Below, piece by piece: positions 21,932 through 33,518 of a stretch of 64,000 nt of DNA. The stretch's first letter is position 1, and each line of letters opens with the position of its first letter. The stretch spans positions 378,945-442,944 of the forward strand of contig MNCI01022113.1 of assembly GCA_015680685.1 (NCBI GenBank). Direction: 5' to 3'. The notes below the pieces were generated by a model. The model had not been told where the DNA came from, made no database searches, and was given only the letters and a program-made list of their open reading frames with translations. This DNA comes from Gnetum montanum (taxonomy: Eukaryota; Streptophyta; Gnetopsida; Gnetales; Gnetaceae). Position numbers and translations under genes: made by a program.

Positions 21932-22717
21932 TGATGAGCCATGATATCGCGTCAACCCCTGCGATATCCTGTACGGGATATCACAGCCTACCATCATGTT
22001 TATAAATAAGAGGCGGCTTTCCCTTGTTCAATCATCTAGATCTAGACCCTTAGCCAAACTATAGCAGTTTTACCATTCAAGTGTTAGAATAATTTCCATG
22101 TGCCCATAGTAGGAGTCTCAAAGTGAACAGATCTTTATTCAAGAAAATTGTACTTGAGCACACATTTGTGTACGGCAACAAAGATGAAATTTCTGATAAA
22201 CCTTGTAGCATATGGACTAAGCTAAATAGGATTTAATTATTGTTAAATGTTTAAATGCTTTCCTAGATAATTAATCTCTCTCAACTCTTGACTCTCCTAG
22301 TTAAGTGCATTCAATACGATTGCTTCGAGCACATGTGTAACGCTTGATAACCCAGTAACGAGTAGCATTTGGTAATCCCAGTAGCGTTGCACTAGTTTAG
22401 GGTGTGTGCGGCAAGTGGGAATGGATACTGGTTCTAGGATAATTAGAACTTAGTTAATGAAAGTTAGTTATTTAGTCTCTTCTCCTTTCCCCTCTTAGCA
22501 TAGGCATTAAAAAGATAAAAGCTATAAAAATCACATGCCTCAAACTTACTTAACCATACAACCATGACAATACAAGTAAGTTTGGGAGGACAACGATTGG
22601 TTAACCTTAAGTGTTACATTAAGGCACATAAGCACTTACTCCTTGAAGTTCGACCGGATCGCGTGTGAGACGCTCATATTCGTATGGTTGAGTGTAGGGG
22701 TACCTTGCCACTCATCA
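21932..22717 (+). repeat. 5' LTR of OTA-2, 786 bp
   Basis: TGATGAG at the start and CTCATCA at the end form a 7-bp inverted pair. Three GATATC sites (21943-21983) precede TATAAATAAG at 22001. The family end 'GTATGGTTGAGTGTAGGGG' lies at 22682-22700. Confidence 0.95.
21941..21988 (+). promoter_or_regulatory. GATATC module in U3 of OTA-2 5' LTR
   Basis: GATATCGC, GCGATATC and GGATATCAC, in near-palindromic pairs, sit just upstream of the TATA box. The module is duplicated in the 3' LTR. See the findings for its spread across the family. Confidence 0.7.
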
Positions 22718-22741
22718 TTGGCGTTGTTGTCGAGGACTTGG
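22718..22741 (+). other. primer-binding site of OTA-2
   Basis: TTGGCGTTGTTGTCGAGGAC directly follows the LTR. It resembles the TGGCGCCGTTGTCGGGGA-type site (probably tRNA-Asp) of Tat/Athila elements, with CpG-type changes. Confidence 0.8.
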
Positions 22742-22863
22742 TTTTTTGTGCACTATGTAGAACATAGGAAATCATTCACATCATTAGGAGCTAAAATGAA
22801 CCCTTAGGGTTCATCAAAAGAAAAAATAAGATAATAGTAAACTGCACACCGAACAAGACTAAG

Positions 22864-25240
22864 ATGTCTTCTTCTTTGCACAAAAGCACTTCACCACCTA
22901 GGATCAACACTAGAGACAGTTGGCGACACAACATACCTAACCAAAATCCGCCAGTTCCTCAACAATTCCGTGTGATATATATTCATCACGATGAGTATAT
23001 ACCCAACTTAATCTTTATTCTCCATCAAGATGAACAAATGTGTTGGAGAGACTTGGAGGGTAACATAGTGTTGCCTCCAGACAGAGCTGCCCCCAACATG
23101 CTTCTTCGTGCCCTTGCATGAATAGGCATGTCATTGTTATACGTAGAGTATGTTGCATGTGATTACAACACAAGGGACTACCATCCCATAGAAGTGCAAC
23201 TTCAACAGGACTTGCAGTAGGAGAGTTACCACACATCTTTGAAGGGTAAAACGCTTCACATGTCTTAAGAGAAATTGAGGGTGAACCTATTTTAATAAGT
23301 TCTTCACAAAATGATGTTTCCCCTCCTAACGATAGTGAGGAGGTGGTGTATCAAAACCTTCACCCTGGTTCTGATCCCCATGAATACCAAGTGTTCAATG
23401 AGGGAACATAAAGACAAGATAAGGATGGGCATTCTAATCGTCATCACAATTAGGGTTAAGACCACTAAAGAGAGGGTAGGAAACATCATCATGGTGATGC
23501 TTCTCCTTCTTCTTCACCTTCATTGTCACATTCATCCACTCCTTCAACATCAGGATGCAGTCATAAGGAACCTACCATGAGGATAAGGGTAAGCAAAATG
23601 AGAGACCTCGATGAGAGAGTCGAGAACGAGGACGAGGGCACTCTAGAGAATCAAGGCATAGAAGAAGGGAAAGTAGGGAACTGCATAGACTTCATAGACA
23701 CCCCTACTGGCAACCCGAAGCATGTTAGACATCACAAAGGCTGTAAGAATACCCACAAGGCACCAAAAAGATAGCAGGATCAAGAGACTAGACATAAATA
23801 ATATCCCAAAATTTGAGGGGGGATACAACACTAATCCTCAAAACCACTTACAAGTATTTCATGATGCATGTGCCTTGCAGAACATTGAGAACGAGTGGCA
23901 AAAGCTAAAGCTATTCTCAAGGACACTGGTAAAAGAAGCAGAAAGTTGGTACCAGTCCTTAGAATCGGAATTCATTCAAAGGTAGAGTACGATGCTAGAA
24001 CTGTTTAATGATAAGTATCAAACATACTCCCAGGTGTCCAACCTATGAAAGAAAATCCAAGGATGGAAGCAGGGAACTCATGAACCCTTAGATGCTACCA
24101 TGGGCCGATACTATGCATTGCTACATCATTGCTCGGGCCATGGTTACTTGCAGCAAGATCAGCTACGTCATCTCGTAGATGGACTTAGGCATGAAACTAG
24201 GAGAACCCTTGGAATGTATACCCACGGGAGATTATCAGAGCTTAGGTCCCATCAGATCCATAGATTGCTGGAGCAAGTAGCTAAGGAAGAAGGAGAGCTA
24301 TGTAAGAGAGAAAGTGTGGAAGAGTACAATTGCGATCCTTCCCTCCAAAAAAGGGAAGTGAGATTCTTTGAGGAGGAGGAAGAGTGATCACTTAAAGAGT
24401 TGGTGAATAGGAAAACCTTTCCACTCTAAAAATTAACAACAAAAGTATCAGCCAAGGTAGATCAAATGTGGGACTCCTTAGATAGTATATTTGAAACCGT
24501 TCTAAAAATCATAGAGGAGTCTAAGGAGCAAGGTAGTGATTATGATAAAAAGAAGAAGAGGGATTTGGACCATGCACATAACAAAGGTAAGGGTAAAATG
24601 ACCATCACTAAAGAGGTTGTGGATTCTGATATAGACAATGACAGTAGATGTGAGATATGCCAATATGACCATCCTAAGGGATGTTGCCCAATAATCTCAT
24701 ATCTGCAAGAGTCTGGGATGTATGCGCTTAATCCACTGGCATTCCTATTTGGTGCATCCATTAATTTCTTTCCCTTAAACATTCCCACAATCACCATTTA
24801 TTTTTTTCATCTCCATCTTTGACATCCATTTCATCGGTGTTCCCATTGTTTCTTTTTCTCCATCTTTCCTATTCCTTATCTTTTTCCATTCTCTTGCTAC
24901 CAGAGGTTCGCTCTCAGTCATTGGGGTCCTGGTCCAATTTTTTCTTAACCCCTACACCTCAGGTAGTCACCAGTATTATATCTCCAAATCCACATTATCC
25001 ATATCACAACTCAGCCAATGGACCTTACACTGAGGCAAGGTATCAATTGCATCGTGATTCATTTTACCCTTGCTAATATTAGACTATGTTGTGTGTGCAA
25101 ATGGCAATCATACAACAATGGATTGGATCTGGAGGAAACACTTGGAATGGACTGGTGCCGAAACAGTTATGCAAGGAACAAGATTGATGACATGCTTATG
25201 GATCGACAACGAAAAGTGCAATCTTGGCATCGGTAGCAAC
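22864..25240 (+). pseudogene. gag of OTA-2
   Basis: Starts at the ATG at 22864 ('MSSSLHKSTSPPRINTRDSW'), about 145 bp inside the LTR, the same context as in OTA-3. In order: an N-terminal block ending 'EQMCWRDLEGNIVLPPD'; a charged linker; the retrotransposon gag domain (23770-24260: 'INNIPKFEGGYNTNPQNHLQ', 'NIENEWQKLKLF', 'AESWYQSLESEF', then 'YALLHHCSGHGY' and 'LRHETRRTLGMY'); a Lys-rich stretch; and a zinc-knuckle variant C-E-I-C-x3-H-x3-C-C (24650-24690). The Cys/His spacing is shorter than the usual CX2CX4HX4C. Frameshifts near 23120, 23720, 23985 and 24390 break the frame. The tail (24830-25240) matches no pol domain. Confidence 0.85.
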
Positions 25241-25461
25241 AGACTTATTCTTTTCTCTCTCTCTTCTCTCTTCTCTCTCAACTTCCAATAAGGCTGGATG
25301 TCAAATGTGTATAGTGTTCACTCTTGTTGTCATGAACACTAATTTTTCATGTATTGTAATGATGATCCATTCACATGTCACCCCATTCACCATTAGTATC
25401 ATTCAAGTCAATAATCCCATACCTTCCTAATATTTTGTAAGGAACTCGAGGATGAGTTTTC

Positions 25462-25478
25462 ATTTAGTCATGGGGGTA
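25462..25478 (+). other. polypurine-type tract of OTA-2
   Basis: TTTAGTCATGGGGGTA sits directly before the 3' LTR, where plus-strand DNA synthesis is primed. The same phrase recurs at several other places in the OTA elements. Confidence 0.75.
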
Positions 25479-26309
25479 TGATGAGCCGTGATATCGTATC
25501 AGCCGCAATATTGTGTACACGATATCACATCTGCGATATCGCGTCAACCCCTGCGATATTGCGTACGTGATATCGCAGCCTGCCGTCATGTCTATAAATA
25601 AGAGGTAGGTTTCCCTTGGTCAATCATCTAGATCTAGATCCTTAGCCAAACTATAATAATTTTACCATTCCAGAGTTAGAATAATTTCCATGTGCCCATA
25701 GTAGGAGTCTCAAAGTGAACGGATCTTTATTCAAGCAAATTGTACTTGAGCACACATTTGTGTACGACAATAAAGATGAACTTTCTGATAAACCTTGCAG
25801 CATATGGACTAAGCTAAATAGGATTTAATTATTGTTAAATGTTTAAATGTTTTCCTAGATAATTAATCTCTCTCAACCCTTAACTCTCCTAGTTAAGTGC
25901 ATTTAGTACGATTGCTTCAAGCACATGTGTAATGCTTGGTAACCCAGTAACGAGTAGCGTTTGGTAATCCCAGTAGTGTTGCACTAGTTCATGGCTTGTG
26001 TGGCAAGTGGGAACGGATACTGGTGTTAGGATAATTAGAACTTAGTTAATGAAAGTTATTCATTTAGTCTCTTCACCTTTCCCCTCTTATCATAGGTGTT
26101 AAAAAGATAAAAGTTATAAAAATCACATGCCTCAAACTTACTTAACCATACAACCATGACAATACAAGTAAGTTTGGGAGGACAACGATTGGTTAACCTT
26201 AAGTGTTCCATTAAGGCGCATAAGCACTTAGTCCTTGGAGTTCGACCGAATCGCACGTGAGACGCTCGTATTTGTATGGTTGAGTGTAGGGGTACCTTGC
26301 CACTCATCA
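25479..26309 (+). repeat. 3' LTR of OTA-2, 831 bp
   Basis: The ends match the 5' LTR (TGATGAG and CTCATCA). It is 45 bp longer because the GATATC module (25489-25581, four GATATC sites) is present twice. TATAAATA is at 25593-25600. Since the new copy's U3s derive from one parental U3, the unequal module number arose during or after insertion. Confidence 0.95.
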
Positions 26310-26314
26310 TACAC
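26310..26314. repeat. target-site duplication of OTA-2, right
   Basis: TACAC, identical to 21927-21931. Confidence 0.95.
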
Positions 26315-26400
26315 CCTACCAATTTTGGCAACATGAAGCAAGTAGATTAAATAAGCAATAACATGGGAATCTTGGGAATTCCACAAAACCTTACTATATA
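26310..26400 (-). pseudogene. gene fossil, part 2 (right of OTA-2)
   Basis: The minus strand reads 'SHVIAYLIYLLHVAKIGRVY' up to the OTA-2 insertion. The frame resumes at 21931 on the other side. Together with part 2 left this gives about 100 codons with one stop, which supports a once-coding sequence disrupted by the retrotransposon. Confidence 0.55.
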
Positions 26401-26561
26401 TGAACAAGAATAATTGAAAATTTATTTTTTGAATGAAATTAATTTTGAAAATTTCCTTTCAAGGAAGCATAGAAGAACACACATAATAAAATATTTCCCT
26501 TTTATAAAAACCTTTAAACTTAGAAAATTGTATGCTGGGATTAAGAGGATATACCCCATTA

Positions 26562-26885
26562 TGGAAATCTAAGACTTTTTAGATGAACACAAGTATAATT
26601 ATGACTCTTCTAAAATTCATTTGTCAATGAGCACTCTCCCAAAGATGGTAAATGTTGCACCATTGAGTTAACAAATTTTTATAGTAAACAGTTCTAAATA
26701 TGGGAAAAACCCAACAATTCTAACAACTTAGAAGTTTTAAGATATTCAAAATTATCAACTTCTAGCAAATTGCAAACCAAATCAATGGCTTTAACTACAT
26801 TACTATGATATAAAATAATGCAAACAAAAGCTATGCTACCTATGGTCATGGGGAGAGCTTGGCTAGAATGCTTGGGAGGAGCCAT
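26562..26885 (-). pseudogene. gene fossil, part 1 (N-terminal)
   Basis: The ATG at 26885 begins 'MAPPKHSSQALPMTIGSIAF', followed by a block around 'LLEVDNFEYLKTSKLLELLG', and stops at 26694. The same frame continues with three in-frame stops through 'FVNSMVQHLPSLGECSL' and 'SHNYTCVHLKSL' to 26562, so single-base substitutions rather than frame loss ended it. A TATAAATT lies 93 bp upstream. I do not recognise the protein. It could be a host gene or an accessory ORF of an unrecognised transposon. Confidence 0.55.
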
Positions 26886-26970
26886 GATGCAAACTCTGCT
26901 GCAATGAATAATCTCTACAACTCTACTATGTTATTCAAGGATTATGTGTTCAAAGACTTGTATCCCCATG

Positions 26971-26978
26971 AATTTATA
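26971..26978 (-). promoter_or_regulatory. TATA box of the gene fossil
   Basis: The minus strand reads TATAAATT about 93 bp upstream of the ATG at 26885. The spacing suits a plant promoter with a short leader. Inferred only. Confidence 0.4.
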
Positions 26979-27444
26979 GAAAGATTAGTCATTAAAGTAG
27001 CAGTTGAAAAGCTAAGTTATTAATGGAAAAATTACAATTGAAGTTTAGTTAACAAAGTAATTAATTATTTAATTGGTTATTACTTTTTTTAATTATATAT
27101 TTTACAAGCTTAGTAAATGGAAGTATCTTAAGTCCAACATGTAGTGCTCTTCAAGATGATTCTAATGATATTAATTTCATTGAAATTTGATGTATGGTTT
27201 GTGAGATATCACATTTCTTGGTAAATATATCATTAATTAAAATTTTAAAAAACTTAACCTTAGAAAAGTAAAGTTAATTTTTTAAAAAATTTAATCTTCC
27301 TTAGAAAAATTAAGATTGGGAGTCAAACCCATGACCTATAACTTACCAAACAAAATTCTTAACCATCAATGTGTTGGCCACCAAAGCAAATCCTGTGAGA
27401 ATAATGCCAACATTAAATATGTGGTATCACCTACATTAGGAGAA
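26979..27444. other. AT-rich DNA, nothing identified
   Basis: AT-rich sequence between the gene fossil and the copia-like LTR; no coding or repeat structure seen. Confidence 0.45.
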
Positions 27445-27827
27445 TGATAATTATAGCATGTTCCAATTAATAGATTATAAGGTACATATAGAAGATAATA
27501 TTAATGTACCTATTTAAAATACATAAGATAAAGAGAAATCCCATAAATAATGGGATGTGTATAGGATGTAATGAGGAGGAATCCCTAAAATCAAGGAATT
27601 TGTCAAAAGCTAATTTAGGAATATTGTCATATGGATGTATGTATAAATATAGTACAATGCTAATAGAATGCAATGCCTCACCACTTACCCCAATTTTTTT
27701 AGAGGTGTGGAACAACACTTTATTTTTTATAAATTCTTTGTATTTCCATCATGGGATGTGATGTTTGGTTTTTTAGTTTCCCTATATTTTAATTCTCTCA
27801 TCTTACTCATTACTCTCAATTCTTTCA
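27445..27827 (+). repeat. probable copia LTR
   Basis: The end TCTTTCA (27827) is followed by TTTGGTATTAGAGTTGAG, a tRNA-iMet-type primer-binding site. TATAAATA is at 27642-27649. The start is uncertain: TGATAA at 27445 or TGTTCC at 27459. OTA-3 is inserted 108 bp downstream, so this copia element was the target. No copia coding sequence was recognised beyond OTA-3. Confidence 0.5.
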
Positions 27828-27930
27828 TTTGGTATTAGAGTTGAGTGCTCAAATTTCATTTTGGCATAATAGCATGAGGAAATGATCTTAGTTTATTAAT
27901 CCTCCATTGAATCTTACTAAGTCAAAAATT

Positions 27931-27935
27931 AGTAG
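27931..27935. repeat. target-site duplication of OTA-3, left
   Basis: AGTAG, identical to 37745-37749. Confidence 0.93.
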
Positions 27936-28687
27936 TGATGAGTGGTGAGGTACCCCTATGCCAAACCATACGAATCACTAAGGCATTCATGCATGATCCG
28001 GTTGAATTCCATGAACCTATAGTTCTCAAGTGCACTAATTCCTCTAGGAAGTGAAATGGGTGTTGAGAACATTCGTTGTCTTCCCAACTACACTTGTGAA
28101 GCTCAAGGATATGGTTTAAGTGTAATTAAGATACATCATTTTTATCATTTTATGTTTTATAAATTTAATAACCTACAATAAGAATGGAAGATAAAAGAAT
28201 TTTAGCCTACTACCTAGCTAGCCTAACACAAGTGCTACACGTATGCTTGAAGTGATCATGCTTGTGTTCACTAATAATTAGAAATTAATTGCTACATGAA
28301 AATGCATTAAAGTAAAGTTCTTGGATGATGAATGCATTAAAGAAATATTAATCTATTCTCAATGCTACAAGGATGATCAAAATAGCTCATTTTTATTCTC
28401 ATCACATTGTTGTGCTTAGGTACATCAGTGTTTGAATAAAGTCCTATACACCCTTAGACTCCTACTATAGGCACTCAAAAAATATAATAACTTTGGAAAA
28501 AACAAACTGCAAGAGCTTCGCTATGCTATGACAAAAAATGATATGAAAATCATGATCCTAGGTGCTATATTTATAGGCCAACATATACTCCACAATATTG
28601 AATATTTGAAATTACATCTTGGGCTTCAACATCGGGTATTTGATGTCAAGGCTCTAATATCAAAGCTAGTCAAAACATGATTCATCA
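27936..28687 (-). repeat. 3' LTR of OTA-3, 752 bp
   Basis: TGATGAG at 27936; TTCATCA ends at 28687. The minus-strand TATA box (TATAAATATA) is at 28566-28575, with half-sites of the GATATC module at 28588-28672. The tract next to it reads CATGGCAGTA in the element's sense, a decayed CATGGGGGTA. Confidence 0.9.
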
Positions 28688-30361
28688 TACTGCCATGATT
28701 GAATGAAAACTCGTCCTCAACTGAAGAAGAGGAGGAACAAGTTCCTTACAAAATATTGGGTAGGTATGGAATTATTAACTTAAAACTAACTCAAATGGAA
28801 CAGACAGAATCCTAAGTGCCTGAGTGTATGGAGTTACAATCTTTTACAAAATTGGGTGTTCATGATAAGAGAAGTAAACACCTTGGATAAAATTGACATA
28901 CACTGCCTCTTGGTAGCTGAAGAGTGAGAGAAGAGATCCAACAATCATGCATAGTCCTTGTCATGTGATACTGCTGCATCATTCTTGGTGAAGATAGTTT
29001 TGCTTTTAGTCCATGCTTTTCACTGCATTCACAACAAAATTTTGAATTAGTATGCAATGTGTAACACATAGTTGTTAATTTCCTTGTCTTGTTGGTGGTT
29101 ACACTCAACTAGGTTGTGATTGTGGTAGATTGATTTGTTTAGTAGTGTTAGCAGGAAGACTGACAAATACGGTAACATGAATAAGTAGTTCATTAAATTT
29201 GAAAATGTTCAAACAGGATGAAATGCCTAAAAGGGTTTAAGAATTCATAGTAATAAAAAGGAAAGTTCACTAAAAAATGTTATGAAGATGTGCACAATTG
29301 GATGTCATTGATGAGGTAAATAAAAGGATTTGATTGTGGGAATGTCTAAGGATAAAGAACTTAACTAACCCAACCAAAAGATATGCAAGTAGGTCCTTCC
29401 CAAAGCAAGCATAGGCCTTTTATGCCCTTGCATAACTTCAAACCAATGAGTTTGTGGGCTCCATTGAAGATTAATGGTAACAAAAAGTTAAGAATTTTGA
29501 CACATCAAACCAAGACATCGAACAAAAACATGAAATTAGTGGTAAGGTAAGACATGGAAAGCATAGATGGATGAGAGAGAGTGAAATGGAGTTCTGATTA
29601 AGGTTACATAAAGTCCCTTGTGAATTTTATGGTTAAATGACTTGATAAGATCCATCATTAGTCAAGACCAAAACCAACCATGTTCAGTGACATTGCATTG
29701 CCATTCTAAGATCAATCCACCCTCTTGAGACACAAGAGTACTCCCACAAAACAACTAGCATTCCTTATTAGAGAAGAAAAGAGAAGTAGAAAGTGAGAAA
29801 GGGCCTTAGTTAGAGGGGACCTTTAAGCACGGGTAACATGTATTTTTAGTCTCATAACCAATACTTGTAGCCTATTATTTCCTCTAAGGGATATACTTTG
29901 AACTTCTATCATTTTTTATTTTTATTTTTTTGAAATGGGAACCACACCATGCAAAGACTTATTTAACTTCTTTTTATTGGTTGACATAGAATGGTAAGAA
30001 ATCCATAAAAACTCACATGCACCCAGGAAAATAGAAAGGCACAAAGAATACTGAATCTCCTTAAAGTCACACCCTATTCAAACCTTTGAATCTTTTCCAA
30101 ATCTGAAAAATACCAAAGTCACAAATTCATTAATGTTTTATTAATGAAAAAGGGACTACACATTTTCAAAACAAGGAAAACCATAGAGTTTGTGGATGGG
30201 TGGATGTTGTGGACTCACTACCTATTGCATAAATAGGAAACCATGTCCTAATTATTCATAACAAAATTCAAAGGTAGAATCTAGACACCAACAATCAAAT
30301 AACCAGATAGCACATACCCACATTAATTAAATCACATTGTACTTAGTTGGTAATAAGACAC
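28688..30361 (-). other. noncoding 3' region of OTA-3
   Basis: No coding pattern. Landmarks shared with the other OTA elements: 'GTAGGTCCTTCCCAAAGCAAG' (29390, in part), 'AAGCACGGGTAACATGT' near 29826, 'AAGTCACACCC' near 30064 and 'GGATGGGTGGATGTTGTGG' near 30195. In OTA-1, 4 and 5 the homologous region is extended by an internal promoter and ORF X; here it is not. Confidence 0.75.
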
Positions 30362-30625
30362 TTATTATTAAAACAAGATAAGAAAATCACATCCTAATAA
30401 AGAAAAATATATAAGAAATTGTAAAACATTCAAGAAAAAAGAAATTGTACTAATAATGTTATAAAAAAATCTTTGAAAATTAATAATGTAGAAAACAAAA
30501 AGTGTAAAATAAAGAACTTGTAAAACAAAAAGATGTAAAATAAAAATGAGTAAAACAAAAATATGAAAAAATAAGGAGCCACTTATATGATTAGCATGGA
30601 TGGCCATCTCCCCCATGACTAAGTT
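30362..30625 (-). other. T-rich tract and CATGGGGGA motif after integrase
   Basis: In the element's sense the TTAGTCATGGGGGAGATG motif (plus strand 30609-30626) is followed by a long T-rich tract. It directly follows the integrase tail. The motif is nearly identical to the polypurine tract next to the LTRs. Confidence 0.75.
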
Positions 30626-30639
30626 GAAAGGTGAATATC

Positions 30640-31920
30640 TAAAATATTGAGCATGGTTGTCCATCTGATAAGGCATTTGTTGTATTAGCTAGCTTATGCT
30701 CGTTGAAAGGTTTGACTTGTTGTATGTTGACTAGTTATTTCTTGTTTGGGCTCTCAAGGTTGTAGATCATCATGGACCTAGAAGAAAAAGTTTCATAAAT
30801 GATGTAAGGTCCTTCCCACAATGTTTGAAACTTAGTTCATTGACGTATACGTGTGGGGTTCCAGTAGAGAACCTTATATCCTAGTTGAAGTTTGGCTTTC
30901 CTGATTTCAATGTCATGGCACTTTTTGTTGAATGCTTTGTGAAACTCATTAGATGATAGGGCCAATAATTAGTTTTTTTCTAGGAAGTTGAGATTCATCA
31001 ATATTTCTTTTTGTGCTAGACTCAAGTCAAGGTTGAGGTCATAAGTTGTTAACAGTGTACAAAGCTTGGATTGAATAGGAAGTGTTGGTAATTTTCCATA
31101 CACAAGCTCATAGGAAGAGTAGCCTATACGAAGTTTCCATGTTGAGTAGGAGGCCCAAAGGGCATCATTGAGTTAGTCTTTCCTATATTTTCTAATAGTT
31201 CTTGTTAGAATCATCGTGATTTCCCTACTAGTAACCTTAGCCTAACCATTGGCTTGGGAGTGGTAGGGTGTTATGAGTTTATGTTCAACCCCCAAGCATT
31301 GCATGAGCTTCCAAAAAGTAGTTCTTGTAAAGTAAGTTCCATTATCAAAAATTAATGCATGTGGCACACCAAACGTGTTTACAACATTTTGTTGTACAGA
31401 CTAAGTAGCAGTAGAAGATGTATAGTTGATGACGGCTGCTACTTCTACCCATTTTGTACAATAGTCAACAGTGACTATGATATACATCTTTCCATTTGAC
31501 ATGGGTGTGATGGGACCCATGAAATCAATGCCTTAGATGTTGAATGGTTCCAGTGGTTGGATCCATTGTTGAGGTCCTTCCATTCAAGTAGTCATTCCAC
31601 CATCTCATTGGCATCATTCACAAGAGCAGAAATAAAGGTGAGCATCCTTGAAAATTATTGGCCAATAGTACCTTGCCATTAGGATTTTAATCATCATGCA
31701 TCTCCCAACATAGTGGCCTCCACAAGGACCTTCATGAGCATCCTAGAGAACATGCAATTAATCAACATTAGGGACACATCATTGAACTAGGCCATCAACA
31801 CACATCTTGTAGAAGTTTCTGTTGATCTCCATGAAGCATTTCACTTGGTGAAGAAACTATTACTTCTTCTAGTAGTCCAACCCTTGTGACATCTCTTAAG
31901 TGAGAAGATAGGTTAGAATG
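30640..31920 (-). pseudogene. integrase of OTA-3
   Basis: It inserts element cDNA into the genome. Near 31900-31740 lies the zinc-binding region, decayed. The catalytic core around 31550-31180 reads 'NFMGPITPMSNGK', 'TVDYCTKWVEVAAV' (first D), 'FDNGTYFTRTTF' (second D), then 'GVEHKL' and a 'SQANG' block where a stop falls next to the expected catalytic glutamate. The tail reaches the GGGGGA motif near 30625. Stops throughout. It is closely related to the plus-strand integrase of OTA-6. Confidence 0.85.
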
Positions 31921-31979
31921 CCATCATACCATTTATGTTCATTGGGCGATTATCTAATTATATTAATAAACATATCAGA

Positions 31980-32420
31980 TAGTGGATTTTCCTCCTCTTT
32001 GTTGTTTTATCATAGCTAAGAAAAGTTGTGAGAAACCACATTCTTAGTACCCTTTTGATCTACCATCGTAAAATTGAATTTCTGTAAAATCACTAGCCAC
32101 CATATGACACGGGGGCTCACCATTGTCTTGTTCATTAGGAAGTGGATGGCACTATGGTCTATTTGCACAAACAACTTCTATTCAAGCACATAATTCCTGA
32201 ACTTCTCTAGAGCAAACACCACTACCATCAATTCTTTTCCTATGGTGGTGTAGTTTAGTTGTGCACCCACAATGCTTTGACTAGTGCAGTGGATGTAGTA
32301 TGAACGTTTCTTGTTGTCCATCTACATAAGCATAGCTTCCAAGGCATAATTTGATGCATCCGTCATGACATGAAATGGTCTAGACCAGTCAGGTGCTTGT
32401 AGCATTAGAGTTTTTATAAG
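31980..32420 (-). pseudogene. RNase H of OTA-3
   Basis: Reads 'TDASNYALEAMLMWMDNKKR', 'AQLNYTTIGKELMVVVFALE' and 'FVQIDHSAIHFLMNK', the standard RNase H blocks with the acidic residues in TDAS, KEL and DHS. The final 'GTKNVVSHNFS' matches the usual GxxNxxADxLS ending, with the catalytic AD changed. It degrades the RNA strand of the cDNA hybrid. Few stops, but frameshifted relative to its neighbours. Confidence 0.85.
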
Positions 32421-32479
32421 TTTTTCCTTTAGTTTTTGGAATGCTCTTTCACATTCCATGGTATAGAAAAATGGAGCAT

Positions 32480-33518
32480 CTTTCTTTGTTAGCTCTACTA
32501 ATGGCTTTTTGATCTTAGAGAAATTCTCTATGAATCGTCGATAGTAGCTAGTACATCCAAGGAATGATCAAACATCTTTAATAATTTCTAGTTGGTCGGT
32601 TATTTCTTGAATGACCCTTATTTTCTCAGGGTCTTCCTCAATTCCTACTTGTGATATTCTATGCCCCAATAAAATGCCTTCCTGGATCATTAGATGACTC
32701 TTTTGCTAGTTGAGCTTGAGTTTTATCTTAACACATCATTTCAATACTTGCTCAAGGTGGTCTAGGGCTTGCTCAAATGTAGCTCCATAGGTGGAGAGGT
32801 CATCCATGAAGACTTCGATACCTTTAATTATTTGCTATTGGAAAATGCTTAGAACCAAGCATTGGATTGTAGCAAGGGAATTGCATAGATCAAATGGCAT
32901 CTTATGATATGAAAAAGTCCCCTATGGACTTGTGAATGTTGTCTTGGCCTAGTCCTTTGGTGCAATTTGAATTCGGTTATAGCCACTATAACCATCTAGA
33001 AAACTATATTAGCAATGCCCAAATATTGTGTCTAATACTTGATCAACAAATGAAAATGGAAAATGGTTCTTGAATGTTGCCATATTCAGTAGCTGAAAAT
33101 CAATGTAGACCCGCCACTTGTCTCCTTTCTTTGGAATAATCATGAGTGGACTAACCCACTCTCTATTTGCAATGGGATAAATGAACCTCGCATTGAGGAG
33201 TTGTTTGATTTCCTCTTTGATAATCTAGTTTAGTTTGGGGTTCAGTCATCTCTATGGCTATCTCTTTGGCTTCATGGCCAAATTAGTGTAGATGTAATGT
33301 TGGCATATCCTAGGATCAATCCCTGTGAGTTCAGGATATGACCAAGCAAAATCTATTGACCATTTTTCAACCACATTCAACAACATATTTTTTTGCTCTA
33401 GAGAAAGATTTTCATTGATTATGACTGGCTTCCTATTTTTTAAGAACACATATTTTATTCTAGCTAGTAGAGTTTTTAGTTCAAGGGACTCTTGTCTGAG
33501 ATTTTTAGGAATTTCCAA
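32480..33518 (-). pseudogene. reverse transcriptase of OTA-3
   Basis: The lead-in 'FAWSYPELTGIDPRICQHYI' (33300-33360) is typical of OTA elements. Then come 'SPLMIIPKKGDKWRVYIDFQ' (33130-33070), 'NHFPFSFVDQVLDT', 'DGYSGYNRIQIAPKD', the SP-GTF block and the active site 'GIEVFMDDLSTYGATFEQ' (32770-32822), where FMDD replaces the common YVDD. The FMDD-LS-x-YG form points to the Athila side of OTA. It has several stops, for example in the P-GTF block. Confidence 0.88.

Larger units (their letters stand above)
21932..26309 (+). mobile_element. OTA-2: complete gag-only element
   Basis: A 4,378-bp element with two LTRs (786 and 831 bp), a primer-binding site, gag, a polypurine-type tract and a perfect TACAC duplication. 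The internal region of 2.76 kb has room only for gag; no protease, reverse transcriptase or integrase remnant is seen. This fits the plant TR-GAG class of non-autonomous LTR elements. In a 220-bp LTR stretch compared by eye I count 16 differences (about 93% identity), many of them transitions. It would need pol supplied by relatives; OTA-3 shares both gag and LTR features. It inserted into the minus-strand gene fossil. Confidence 0.93.
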
